From contig CP136064.1 in NCBI GenBank assembly GCA_032622095.1, positions 190,887,794-190,951,793 on the forward strand: a stretch of 64,000 nt of DNA, given 5' to 3'. The first letter of the stretch is position 1. Each line of letters begins with the position of its first letter. Of the stretch, positions 1 through 13,100 are shown in pieces. The stretch is from Siphonodentalium dalli (Eukaryota > Mollusca > Scaphopoda > Gadilida > Siphonodentaliidae). The notes under the pieces were generated by a model. It saw only the letters and a list, made by a program, of their open reading frames with translations. It was not told the DNA's origin and searched no databases. A program made the position numbers and the translations under genes.

Positions 1-1484
1 TTCTTGAATGTTTCATACAGACACTGACTTTTGCACAAATTGCTCGGATTAGCCAAACAATGCAAAAATAACCAACATTAGGTAAAATGATGGTACTATT
101 TCTTAACAGAATCGCTTTGACCTACAAACATCATAGCAATCCAGCAGTACCCATCAGCATAATATAAAATTAGCAGGACCACTTAACCTGGGGTGGTTTG
201 AAAATGAAAAGATCTTTAAAATGGTAAGTTATGAGGGCTATTAGGTATTATGAAGAATTATGTTAGTGAAATTATAGACCCTCATCTTCTCCAACCTGCA
301 AGTGCTGCAACTAATGTGGGACTGACAAAGGCTCATTCTACTATTGATTGAATAGTGATGATTCCATCATTTCCTGAAACTTTTTGTGAGATGGTGTGTC
401 CTTTTGGAAGAATTGATTACTTCTGAAATATATACTGGTATATATGGTCATCTCTCATCTGATTACAACATGTTTTTACTATACCCAGATGCAATACCCA
501 TTTTAAGATCGCAACATATGGCTACTGCATGAAGCAAACAGCTGGTCATTCCATTAATAGTAAAAGTGTTTAGCATGTTTCATAGCTTGGTCACTTATAT
601 CAGATCAGCTGTTAAATGTTGATAAAAAATTTTGAAAACCTGTTTTGTTCAATCTGAACATTTCTGTTGATTAGAACACAATTGTTACCTGATTTTTGGT
701 AAAGCACACCAGTTTCCAAGGCATGTTCAGTCAGGAAGAGCTCATGTTGTGTGTCGGGGTCACCACATCATCAGCAGCAATTTCCAGCTAATCCCATTGT
801 GTGTGGTCAATTGTGCTCTTAAGTCGATCAGAGAATGCGGATAGTTCTTTAAAAAGTGTCATACATATGCTGTGGCCTTGGTGGTATTGTATACTTGTGG
901 TGCGTAACATGCTGAAATCGGTTTTTGGCAATTATCTTAAAAAACATTGACTTTTGGATATGAAAATGTATTACTGACCCCCCATAATGTGGATTTTCAG
1001 GGTCAAGAGCTCCTTGAAGGTCAATCCCATCCGATAATGGTACAGAAATTATACGTATATGTGGCACCGATGGATATAGATCAATAAAATTCTAATTGGG
1101 GGCTCAGCTTTGAGATAAAAGTGCTGAACCCCAAAATTTTGGGGTTCAGGCCCTTAAAAATGGATTTTTTTTGGTTTTTGGCAATTATCTTAAAAACCAT
1201 TGACTTTTGGATATGAAAATGTATTACTGACTCCCCATAAAGCGGCCATTCCGCACATTTTGAGTGGTCACACGACCCCCTATGTCCAACGGTTCTGGAG
1301 ATATAGTCACGGCGGGTGGTAGTACTTCGCGCAAAAAGGGGCGTGGCTATTTGACCCATTTCGCCCTAAATGGGAAATGTGTCACCAACCAAATATTGTT
1401 CGTGTACCTTCAATTAGTGGATTCGTGAATAGTTTTGCTCTGGACATAAAAGTGCATACAAAACCACCATGAGCTACTAGAGTA
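1..1484 (+). mobile_element. Right half of a long-TIR element (copy 2)
   Basis: This stretch matches 47204-48678 almost base for base with a few small indels, and both end at CTACTAGAGTA. The window opens inside the element, so its left arm is outside. The reading frames in it (around 849-1359, minus) are repeat sequence, not genes. Confidence 0.85.
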
Positions 1485-2700
1485 GAATATGAATGTAAAG
1501 GTAAGATCGTATTTCGAGGAAATATAATCACGTCATACCTATTCATGCATTACATGTTCTGGCCGCTTCAGTCATAGTTGTTTATAGATCACTGGTATTT
1601 CCAAGTGAAAGTGAAATAAATTACAATTTCTTTGAGGCCTATAGTGTAGCCTGTAGATATCATTGAAAATGTTCTTGTAGTTTGATTTTCAAACAACTTA
1701 GTGAGGGAATTTTTTTTTTTTTGGACCAATATTTGCATATTTTCCTACTTTTGGTTAAAATTTTGGACTGAAATGGCCATCAGTTGGAAATTTTCCAACC
1801 TTAGGGGGGGGGGTGTCAGGTTGGAAATTTCCAACACTTGGAAAGCTTGTGTCCTGGTCCCTCCCCCGTGACCAGAAAAAAATGCTAGTTAATTTAAGAA
1901 AACAATATTGTCCTACATTTGGTCAATGTGGTCATTGGAATTGTCATCAGTTGGAAATTTTCCAACCTCAGTGGGGGTATCAGGTTGGAAATTTCCAACT
2001 CTAGGAAGGCTTGAGTCTAGTCTAGATGGTAGGATTTTGCGATTTTCTTGTTCAGATTTCAAAATTTTCACACACCGAGCCGAACCATGGTCTGCCTGGT
2101 GTGTCATGGTTTCTCCCCCTGGCAAATGAAAGACTGCTAATTAGTTTTTTGGTCAAAATTATGGACTGAAATGGTTATGAGTTTTTTTCCAACCTAAGGG
2201 TGAGTAATATGGTTTGAAATTTAAAACACTAGGAGAGCTTGAGGCCAGTTTCGATGCTAGCAATTTGCAATTTTCTTGTTTAGTTTTAAAATTTAAATCA
2301 CACCAGGCCGAACAATCATGGTCGGACCAGTTTGTCCTGGTGCCATGTCTGTAGCCGTGTGCATTTGTCTGAAGTTGGACCACTAGATGTTAGGATTCAT
2401 GAAATTTTCAGGTTCAAATATCTGAATGTTCTGATACCTGGTGTATAGAACCATGGTTTATGAATATATAGGCTAGGTGCAAATAGAATTATGCAAGACT
2501 TGTGTTTGGTTGGATTCAAGGGGGGGGGGGGGGGTGGGGTGGGGCAGTTGGAATTTCCCAAAGTATACACCCCCCCACTGGAGACCCTCTAGCCGCGTCC
2601 TTGGGTATACAACCTAAAATGCTGATCAGCAGATATCCAGATTTCAGTTTAACTGATTTACACAACTATCAATCAAACTTCGAAGATAGTCGATCGTAGG
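1485..2700. repeat. Degenerate tandem units in intergenic DNA
   Basis: From about 1771 to 2385 a block built around CAGTTGGAAATTTTCCAACC is repeated about three times, with unit starts near 1771, 1938 and 2169; the third is decayed. Poly-G runs lie at about 1806-1815 and 2521-2534. No gene is seen. Confidence 0.5.
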
Positions 2701-2837
2701 TTGTGCAAATGACACATAATCTCCAGGAAGCCATATTCACATTATGCATGAAGCTAGGACCCTTACTGCAAAGCTTCGAGGTTCGATTCGCGATTCTATG
2801 GGAGCCCAAATTCACAAATTTATAATGAATTGCACTT

Positions 2838-2985
2838 AAAGTGATGCGAAACACTCCCGTAGTGTGATCATATAGAAATGGTGAATAATCTTGCCCAAAG
2901 TAGTTATGTTTTAAAACTAGTATATCCAAATTGATAACGCATACCATGGGGTTGTTATTTTATACAGAGTGCTGGTGTGCACTGA
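2838..2985. repeat. Dispersed repeat, copy 1 (other copy about 6887-7005)
   Basis: Both copies share AAAGTGATG, GAAACACTC, a TGATCA block and ATATCCAAATTG in the same order and orientation. No ends or coding capacity are recognised. Confidence 0.55.
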
Positions 2986-3856
2986 CAATTTAAAAGAAAG
3001 GTCAGTCAAGGTCATGCTACTCCTGAAGTTCTCTGAGTAAAGTCCAAGCCAGAATATACCATTGACAAATTCACTTTTGATGGGATGCGCTCGATATATT
3101 GTATAGTTTATATTTACTATTGTATAATACTGTAGTTTATTTTCATGAGGGTTCACATTATTAAATTTGAATCCAAAATGCGATGCCATCTAATACAGTT
3201 CTTTTAGTATCACGGTGAGGAATCACATGGTTTTGAGTTATTGAGGATCACGCATTCAAAATGGCTGAGGCCATCGAAACACGACCTGAAACGAGGAAAA
3301 CAGTAATAAACTAGGATTTGACATAAAATAAAACATAACTTAACGAAAATCCAAGATGGCAGCGAAGGTCACGTGACCGCTATGATGACCCCTATGACAT
3401 TGAATGTGTTTCCACAGCGGCTGGTGATAGGCCATTGCCATATATACCAACATGTGAAGGTTTAACTTAATACATGATCAATAATTACCATTGCATTACC
3501 CATATATACATCAAATAGTTCTATTTACATACAGAATGCTTGGCACTGGGGGCATGTCTGTGTGGCAGCAAAAGAGTTAATAAAAATAGCTAAGTTGATT
3601 AATCAGGATAGTTGGTTTATTAATCAAGATAGCAAGTTGATTTTGACAGACAGATAAACCACAGGTATGTTATTTTCAATGAAAATTCTCTGAACTTCAA
3701 TTATTCTTTCACAGAAAATGTTTTTCTGAGTCAGTCATATTGAATGAAAAATGAGATTAACTGACCACTACATGTTAAGGTAAGAAAAACTCAGGCGGGC
3801 TGGTGGGTAGATAAACTAGGTAATTAAAAAAATATTCAATGAAAATTCTCCGAACT

Positions 3857-4192
3857 TTAACCTCTTCATTGCTATGACGTCCGTAACTATTGCGGACATA
3901 AAAGTGCATGTGATGTGCTATATGGTCCGTAGGTACTATGGACCTACTTCAGCACACCAGCAGTAGGCCATTATACATAACTGGAACTCAGAGATTGGTG
4001 CATCGGAATAACTTTATCTCGAAGTTTCAAACAGTGTATCATGTTCCATGATTGTGAACGATAATAACTTTTCAACTGAATCAGTTTTATGGTCTTGTGA
4101 TTTTCCTGTTATATTTTCCCACTGGAAAATGGCAATAAGGTCAACAACCCAGCACACGACATCATAATGTCATTTAGCAGCGAAGAGGTTAA
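3857..4192. mobile_element. piggyBac-like MITE (TTAA target)
   Basis: TTAA precedes CCTCTTCATTGCTATGACG and follows the inverted match AGCAGCGAAGAGG. Flanking sequence (GAAAATTCTC, then TTTCACAGAAAAT) also occurs without the insert at about 3680-3720, which provides a paralogous empty site. There is no coding sequence. Confidence 0.75.
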
Positions 4193-4818
4193 TTATTGCC
4201 TTTCACAGAAAATAAATGCGTAATTGTCATTAATATAATTTTTCTTAATTACATAGTCATATTGAATGATAAAATGAGAGTAACTGGCCATTGGTGTTTA
4301 GGTAAAAACAATTCAGGCGGGGAGGGGGAGATAATCTGGGATGTACCAGATGTACGCTCTTTATAGATGTGTTTTCACTATATATGTAAAAGAGTAGGAT
4401 CTGTCAGATTATGTCTGTCTTGATTTTTCTCCGACTGCTGGCCCGATTTCAACCAAATTTGGTGTGGGTGACTCGGGTAACACCCTGGCAGAGGTTATAG
4501 CAGCGTTATTTTTAAAATATTTTTTTTTTTAATAGAATAAATAACAAAAAAACAAGTATGCTTACTTTGGGCCTATTTCAGCACCAGATGTAAGCTCTTT
4601 ATAGATGTGTTTTCACTGTGGCCCCCGCCATACAACAGAATAACGGGTATAAGTCCACTATGGGCTTATTTCAGAACCAAAGAAGTCCAATATGAACCAA
4701 TGTCAATATTTAGGTCCAATATGAATATTATCAATGTATATGAGAGTAGGATCTGTCTGTTATGTGTACAAAGGGCACACAGGGGTCACAGGCAGCTAAT
4801 GCACAAAGGGGCCACAGT

Positions 4819-5532
4819 CAGTGTTTGCGATGTCGGTAGCCAAATTAGCCAATGGCTAATATTTTTCGAATTTGGCTAATAAAAATTTCATTTGGCTAAA
4901 CTTTTTTTGCCCCAAATGGAGACCGAAAGCATATAGAGTCGTAAAGCTAATACGTAATCAAACTTCACGAGACAGCAAAATGTAAGCACTAACATTTAAC
5001 CAGACTAATCGTCAAAACGCATCAGCTGTACACTGGTTATGTAATTGATTAAGCCATAGATAAAACACCTAAATCCTTTGTTCATTATAGAAGAGCAGTT
5101 CTTAATCAATGGTTGCGTAATCTGCATCCCGTTTAATAAACTGGCTTCACACCATAAAAGTGTCAACGACACAGAGTTATTACAATTAGCTTAGCAGATT
5201 TATGCGGGCTATGTTGCGTATTGTTCGGTGTGAAATCCCATCGTATTCTATATTAATTTTTATGAATTGATCTGCCTGTGTAATATAATGCATATATATG
5301 TTCGTATAATATTGTTTTTTAAAGTTGTTTTTGTGTTGATTTAATTATGTTTTTATACTGAGTAACAAATAAAGTTTAAAGCAAATATTTTAGTCATTAA
5401 TTGTGAACCGCCCAGAAAATGAGGATTTAATTTGGCCAAAAACATTTGGCTAAAGTTTTTTTCATTTGGCTAATAAAATTTTCATTTGGCTAAACTTTTG
5501 GCTAAATATTTTTTGGTCCAGCGCGAACACTG
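4819..5532 (-). mobile_element. hAT MITE, family CAGTGTT, copy 1
   Basis: Ends are CAGTGTTTGCG and CGCGAACACTG, with an 8-bp TSD GCCACAGT at 4811-4818 and 5533-5540. Subterminal TTTGGCTAA motifs are repeated near both ends. It is inverted relative to the copies at 42410 and 61278, is shorter, and lacks their poly-G run. Confidence 0.88.
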
Positions 5533-7148
5533 GCCACAGTCCCTCCAATGCTTGCTATATGCATCTCAGTGATCTGATAGCTGAAGCCATGACTAAATTT
5601 AGTTTGTTTCTACTCTGGGACCTGCTCATTGTACAACACACTGAAATATTCTTCAGTTTATTAGATTGTTTCTCTTTGAATGTTTTACCATTTTTTTCAT
5701 ACAAATATCTATTATTATAGCATGCTGACATTCTTTCTTGTTACCAGATCCCATTTATGCACTACTAGTAGGCAAACAAGGCATGTTTTCCAGTGCAGTT
5801 TGGGTTTTGTTGGGGGGGGGGGGGGGGGGGGGTGTCATTGTTTAGTTTGACTGTTTATGTACTGGAGTCCGAGTGAAGAATGAATCTATTTTAGTCCCAG
5901 GTATATCACTGATCCTAAAATGACTTAATACTAATGTTATTATGTATTCAATTCCATGAATTTTGAATTAAGGCGATTAAGGCTTCCAATAAGACTTTGT
6001 TGATAAAAACACGATCAACCTTACTTTGAATTTGGGCGCATTTATTTATTTTTTGGTACTTTTGGATACAGCGTTTAACACCGTAACTTTGAGTAATCTG
6101 AAGGCCTGGAGTGGGCAATATTAAATATTCGTATGGATGGAGAATATTTTTTATTTTCTAAACCCCTTAAACTGGGCTATCAATACACCAAAGCACAACT
6201 GTGAATATTGTTCAATTAAATTTGCTGCTACATTCGCAATATCTCGTTATTTGGAATTTTTAAGATGCCAACCTCGAGAATGTATATATATTCATAAGGT
6301 CACATCATAGTTTGGAATGTATCCAGAGCTGACCGTGTCTGTCGTCGTGATGGCACGAGCTCAATGATTGACAGCAGTCATGTACATTCCAATACCAGAT
6401 ATGTGCTGTTGTAAATAAATATTTTTATAATTGTCCCTGCTTTCTTGTCAAATTCAATGGATTGGAGATTCTTTTGTTGCACGTGTGAATATTCACATAT
6501 ATTTCAAGGCGAATTGCGCAATAGATATCTGATACCCATATCGGTATGAATGAAAATATACTGAGGGTTCTTACTTCGACCGCATTTAATGGCCAAATTA
6601 TGAAAGAATTTATCGCACTAACAGCATAATAAGATCATCTGCATTAAACTTGTCAGGAAACAAAAAACCCTGATCCGAAATCACGGTGAAAGGTTTAATT
6701 TCGCTTTGCAAACTTCTGAGAGAATCTCTCCACACATTGCGCCTTATGGTGGTGTTGAGCTAAACAGTGACATTGTCGATAAATAGCATCAAGGAGCGGA
6801 AGGGAGCGGAAGATAGCGGTGACTGATCGGACGATAGCGAAAAACTGAACAATTATATGATCAAGTAATTGGTATTCTTAAGACAATTTAAAGTGATGTG
6901 AAACACTCTGGTAGGGTGATCAAATAGAAATGGAGAATTACCTTGATCAAAGCAGCTATTTTTACAAAAATTATATCCAAATTGGCAACACACATCGTCA
7001 TTCTTATACATTAATTAATTGCAGTGATTCTCGAATGTGAAATCATTTCCGTTAGTTTAAAGCAGATAGTTGCGTCCCGAATCGAGAAGTAAATATTTAC
7101 AATTGAGGCTAGTTCACTCCATAGAAAGTCAATCATATCAATAGCACA
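5533..7148. other. Intergenic DNA without recognised gene
   Basis: It contains a 21-bp poly-G run (5812-5832) and the second copy of the 2838 dispersed repeat near 6887-7005. Short frames only. Nothing else is recognised. Confidence 0.5.
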
Positions 7149-7251
7149 TTAACCCTTTCAGTGCCAAGTCCGATACATTGATGGAAAGAGCTCTAATGAT
7201 CAAGGAAATATGGGTTGATATAAAAATCAGGCTTGGCACTGAAAGGGTTAA
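7149..7251. mobile_element. piggyBac-like MITE, 103 bp
   Basis: TTAA sites flank near-perfect inverted termini CCCTTTCAGTGCCAAG and CTTGGCACTGAAAGGG. The CCCTTT start and TTAA target fit the piggyBac superfamily. Confidence 0.85.
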
Positions 7252-7683
7252 CACATTTTTATGAAAAAGAACCCAGGTATAATAAACATAAGCTATAGAT
7301 CCCCAATCAAACCAAAAGAAATCTGACTTTCAACAAATTGAGTCTGACCATATTTTGAACATACCATATAAAATCCCAAAGATCATGTAATGGAATGACT
7401 ACAAATTATAGGAAGTACATTTCAATTTATTGTGATAAATACTAAATAGTTGGATGTGCAGCATACAATACAAATTTTTATTTTGCTTGGATGTGAAGCA
7501 TATATTAAATGTAGTACCAAATGTAGATGTTCACCAGTGCATTGATATCATATGATGGCACACAATTTAGAACATGCATATATGAACAAAATGCAATCTT
7601 GTTTTACACACAAATAGCACAAAAATTATTCGTAAATTGCAATGAAATTGTTCAGATATTACAAACAGCATGAGACAATTAAA

Positions 7684-8177
7684 GGCACGGATGGCCTTGG
7701 TTGTAGGTTATAATTTAGAAATAAGTTACCAAATTATGAAAATCTCCTCAAGAATATACTAATAGTATATTATAATGATGGTATGAATGCAATTATTATC
7801 CACAAACACTGTGTGAGCCGAGCGTTTGTTTATATATACAGCACGTAAAGAGTGTGCGAGATTCAACACTGAAATCTTGATTGCGAGGATTAGCGAGCAC
7901 ATACCGGTATGTTGTCAACAACCAAATAACCAAAGTTCAATAGTGGGGTCTCCCCGGTGTGTTGAGTGTCTTGCTATAGCACACTCTTTACATATTGGAC
8001 CTTAGCAGAATATGGCTTTTGTTTACATAACACAGCCTACAAACTTGACAATAACGTACTATTTTTGATTGGTATAAGAACAAGGTCTGTCAATATTTTA
8101 ATATTCTTTCTGTTTATGGTGGTTATAACAGATGTGACTATTTTAACAGCAATACCATCGCGAAGGCCATCCGTGCC
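7684..8177. mobile_element. Non-autonomous TIR element
   Basis: Inverted termini GGCACGGATGGCCTT and AAGGCCATCCGTGCC enclose 494 bp. No clean TSD could be read. The short frames inside (7966-8228, both strands) are not credible genes. Confidence 0.65.
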
Positions 8178-8837
8178 ATAACTAACATTTTGTAATTTAA
8201 TATTATATAAAGTGGAATCACTATACATTGTAAATGGGTTGCGCCATCCAAAAGCTACAACTGTCCTAACTGATCATCAGTTAAACTTACCAAAGATGTT
8301 CAAAAGATTGTACAATGAATTGAGGTTGGAGATCATCACATTCCATCAACTAATTTCTACCATTCAAGAAGCAAAATGATGGGAAGAGAATGACCTTTAA
8401 CATGAGCGTCATTATCCCCCCAAATTTTTTAATTTTGAAAAACAATGCTTTTAACATAAATGCAACATGAATGCAGTACAGGCCTATCAGTGATGCACGT
8501 ATGTAGATATGTTGTCAGATAGCAAAACAATTGTCACTCTTGCTTTCGCAAGACAAGATTTATCATCCGCTCTTGACAAATATTCCATCCTTTGGGCGAC
8601 ATTTCAGTCTCAAGCAGGTAGGAAATCTCTAAGTCTCACTAATGCAATTGCATTCGACAACTATAATGCTGTATGATTACAAGGACTAGCCTATGATCTT
8701 AATATTTGTGGAAGCAGGTTCTCCCGAAAAATTTTCAAGGGCTAAGTGAATCATATGTTAAAGAAGGAATTATCTCTTTAAATAACAAACTTTAAATAGT
8801 TGTGTGGGTGTAAAATAATAAATATGAATTGAAGGCC

Positions 8838-9228
8838 CCTGACCGGAAAAGCTTCTATCAATTAATATTGATTTTATTTCGAATATTTTATTATGAAATG
8901 AGATGATTAATTGGGACACTTTATTGGTCTATTTTTAGAACAGACCATTCGGGCGATACCATATAGCAATAGAGATCATTAGGCTGTTCCTATAGCTACG
9001 TACCGAACGTTAAATGTCCCAGATTGATTGATTGTATTGTTTTATTCCATAGTTATAACCGATAATGAGTCTAATTACCATTTATTTGTTACATAATTAC
9101 ACAATAAAATTTCTGGTCTCTATTAACAGTAACCACTGTTGAACGTTAGCTAACCAATCACACATTTTTAGACCAGAAAATATTAGAAATAAAATCAATA
9201 TTAATCGATAGAAGCATTTCCGGACAGG
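8838..9228. mobile_element. Non-autonomous TIR element, about 390 bp
   Basis: Left end CCTGACCGGAAAAGCTTC and right end GAAGCATTTCCGGACAGG are inverted, and the similarity extends inward through AATATTGATTTTATTTC. TSD not resolved; superfamily unknown. Confidence 0.65.
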
Positions 9229-9649
9229 AGTCTTCGATTCATATCTAATATTTTATACACCGGTAACTATATAATACATGTTTACAAAAAGGTAATCCAC
9301 CTTTAACAAAAACATAATGAGTGATAGAAGTGTTAGGGAGAAGACGCAAACATCTAGCTTCAGGATGTATACTGTATGAATATGATTTTTATAATTTTCA
9401 ATGAAATAAAAAGATATCTGGTTGTATAACTGAGACTCTTGTGGTATCACCCTTCGAATGCAGCAACAGTTTAGATCAGTGAGAAAAAAAGCATCCCTCA
9501 AAATATTGTATTATATGCATCATGATTAATTTAGAACTTGTTCAGTGCCTGGACCGACCATACTAAACCTAAATAATATAGATATAATTAAAGGGTTGAG
9601 AATTTCAATACCGGAAGAGGCCAAATCCTGCAAACTAATTGAGAATATA

Positions 9650-9655
9650 TTTATT
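9650..9655 (-). terminator. Candidate SMC4 polyadenylation signal (AATAAA)
   Basis: This is the first AATAAA that I found on the minus strand after the stop codon, 339 bp downstream. It is only a hexamer match; no transcript evidence is visible. Confidence 0.3.
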
Positions 9656-9993
9656 GGGCACAACCCTGTGAAATTTCATTTGACATGCAAGATTCATAAA
9701 GCTGGACTAAGACTGGAACCCCTTGTCATAAATTAAGGTAGATATGATCGGTCCAATCACCAAAAATTACTGAAACCAAAGCTGAGTTTTCTGAAACTTT
9801 GTTCAAGTTCAAGGTTCAAGGAAGCCATATCATCAAGCACAATGGTGCTGTTTTCAACACTGGAAACATCATGTCCATGCTTTGAGAATAGCAGATATGC
9901 TTGATGACAAGAAGGACCTAAACCATTCCCCACATAGCTGAAGGGTGACAGGTAAGTGGTACGTGATGTGTCTTTTGGATGGCTGAACACAAC

Positions 9994-10155
9994 TCATGCA
10001 TTTATTTCTTGCAGTGGAATTGATATCTTGCTTGGGTTGATTGTGACTGATTTTGTACAGTTATCAGTCTTGTATATTCCCACAAGTCTGTCTGCAAGCT
10101 CAAACATGTTATTCCTCAATGAGATGATAATGAACTGAGCATTCTTTGTCCTTTC
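9994..10155 (-). CDS. SMC4: SMC4 exon 26, terminal (residues 1233-1285, stop)
   Basis: The final exon reads ERTKNAQFIIISLRNNMFE, the switch region following Walker B, then ADRLVGIYKT and a divergent tail. It ends at TGA (9996-9994). The acceptor is TTTTAG. Confidence 0.95.
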   Translation of the reverse strand, partial: ERTKNAQFIIISLRNNMFELADRLVGIYKTDNCTKSVTINPSKISIPLQEINA

Positions 10156-13100
10156 CTAAAAAAGAGGATAAAAATAATATAAGAATTTGTAGACACAGAA
10201 TCACAATGTCAGAAAGGTACAGTAGAGCCAAATAATACTTTCCATAAAAACATCACTGAAAAGAACATGGAGATAAATAAACGTACCGTATTGATAACGA
10301 TCAAATCACCAAATTTTGTGTGTTGAAACAATTGTGTAAATAAAAACTGTTACAGTTATTTGTCAACAAACATCGCTAATGACGTAGTAAGTTCTAATAT
10401 TTTAGTCTATATATGATTTTCAGAATAATTTCCAATGTTTTGGTATATTATTGGACCAACTGGACTTTGATTGGTAATGTTTAGATAACAATGATTTTGA
10501 TATGCAAAATCTCGTTATTAGGCCACATAAAAATGCAACTTCGTTTCTCAAGGACCGCCGCGTCTTAAAAAAACTGTGCGCATTGGCACTTTTTATCGCC
10601 GACTTATAATAAGCTTACTACCCTACCGCGCGTTCCCAATTTTCACTGTTGAGATTGGCAGGGTGAAAGCAATGTAAGTATATAGAGTTATGCCTCTTTG
10701 GTGGTAAAAGTACATCGGATTCCGGGTTGCGAGATCGAGCGCACCTCCTCGTTGTTTCCGGTTTGAAAAATGGCCACGCTCGTAACTAATAAATGTTGCC
10801 GTGTTTGGAAAGAAGCTGGGAGCACCTCTTCAACAACTTGTACCATGGACAGTTATACCATGCCCTAATACACATTCTTTTCAATTCCTTCGGGAGAAAG
10901 TTATTGACGAAAACAAACGGATAATTATTCTTACTGAATACCGAGAGGAAACTCAGGCGAACAATTCTGAAATCACTTTTCACACTGTTTCAAGTTCGCG
11001 TTTCAAAATTGAAAACATCGGATTTTTATTGTGTTGATGAACAGTTAAATGCCTCTGATCGATACATACAACTCGAAATAATTATAAAAAAGGATGACAT
11101 TGATGTTACAGTTCCAAATTATGCTGGTGATTCATGTAATAAAAAAAAAAACGCTTTTGAACTTCTATTCTAATGAAGAAGGAAAGTACCACATTTCCAA
11201 CATACAACAGCAAACCAAGAAGAGATGATTTATCGATAGACTTTGTGTGTTTCAATGAAATGAGAACACTTGGATTTCAAAAGGCATGCTCTTTATCAAA
11301 AATGTTTGAACATTTCATTGGGTATAATGACCCCAAAAATTAAAAAATAATAAAATTTGTCTGCTTCTTATATCATTTCTAATGGCATATATAAATTCCT
11401 TCCCAAATGGAATATAGTTTCAGACTTTCAGATACTTTCCCATTTCAGATCTGTTATCATTTAGATGCATGTACTCTGTCCACCACCTAAGGCTTTCCAT
11501 GTTATATGATAAATTTGAATAAGGAGTGTTTTGTTACACGGTATCATTAAAATAAAATTATAAAAAACAAAAACCTGCCTCCCTCATCTGAAAAATTTGA
11601 AATAAATAATAATAACATATACCTGCCTCCCTCATCACTTTTGAAAAAAAAAATTCCTTGAGAAACAAACACCTTTTTTTATGTGGCCTTATTATAAATA
11701 TGAACAAAGTCTATCTATTTTACATGTGCTTGTTGATGATAGTTGTTTCACAGACTTTTATCAAATTTATGATAGTTCACATAAACCCACTTCGAAGGCC
11801 TAGGGTCACTTTAATATTTCATAGAATTATTAGTCACTGGCAGTCATTTTCCTTAGACTTCACTGAATGAACTACAGCTTCAATCAACTGGAATCGAGTA
11901 AATTCTTGCAAATATGTCTATCACCAATTTCATGGTCTTATTACTTGCCGTAACTGCCATATTAGCCAACATTAACATATCTCTAGTAATTTTATGGCTG
12001 CTGGTTACTTTTTTTGTTTTTTATTTTTGAAGCAATAAACTTGCAATTATTGAATAACAATCCATGCTTGTGTATGCAATATTTAGTTATAAATTTATCT
12101 TGTCTAAAAAGATGGGATATTTAAAAATTAGAAAAGGAAATGACTTTCGGAATATAGATAAAATTCTACAAACCTTGATGTAGTTAGCAACAATTGACAC
12201 ATTCTTGAAATCAAGCGCAGCATCAATCTCATCCATCACATATAAAGGTGTCGGCTTGTAGTGATGGAGAGCGAAGACAAGGGCTAGAGAACTCAGAGTC
12301 TTCTCTCCACCGGACAAGTTAGATATATTCTTCCATGATTTCTTCGGTGGCCGAACACTGTAAGATGGATTTTTTTCCATTGATTAATATTTTCAACTAA
12401 TTTTGGTCAACAGTCAAATATATATATTTTTTTACAACTAAAATGAAAAGTATGCGAAATTAAGTTGACCTCATGAAATGACATTGGCATATTTTCCGGT
12501 GCAAATATTCTAGCACTCGTAAGGTAAACATAAACAACACCACGTCACGTGGTAGTAAATTGTATTAATTCTATCATGTATATCCAGTAATTTGTAAATT
12601 GAAAATCACGAGACATTTCGTGTAAGACATTTTTAAATAAGTAATATAGGACCACCTACAATAAAAAACAAACATATAATAGTGATGGGATATTGGAATA
12701 TATTAACAGCAAAGGATGTCCTAAATATGTTGAGTAAGGGTGCATTCGATTGTTTATGGGTGACTGTGGGGTGTACTCGATTGTTGGCATGGAAGCCGAA
12801 CGTTGCCGATTAACTTCATAACACCACGGCTTTCAGTTTAAACGTAAACAGATCAATGTTAGTCCTAATAAACCAGAATATTCCATGCGTAATTTAACAT
12901 GAAACTTAGATTATTAAACATCACTATAAGATAACTATAAGATGTCACTCTTTCCGTTATATATCTAGCATCAGGTATTGATTTGCTAGGTAAACTCAAG
13001 TAATATAGACTACAATTCCCGCCAGCAGGTCTGGGCATTAAACCCTTAAATGGTATCGGGACGTAAAACAGCATCTCGCTATATCTTAGCTGGTTTACAT

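Noticed and set aside
849-1359. Two minus-strand reading frames with similar peptides
   Set aside because: They are repeat arms of the long-TIR element and recur at 44880-45085 and 48053-48271 with frame changes.
2778-2800. tRNA gene, from GGTTCGATTCGCG resembling a B box
   Set aside because: No A box or cloverleaf arms can be formed around it.
9545-9990. Possible Penelope-type reverse transcriptase fragment (FHLTCKIHKAG)
   Set aside because: Only one short motif resembles the family, with stops soon after; too weak to annotate.
10801-11160. Decayed host or transposon gene in intron 25
   Set aside because: The peptide looks protein-like but no family or motif is recognisable and the frame is broken.
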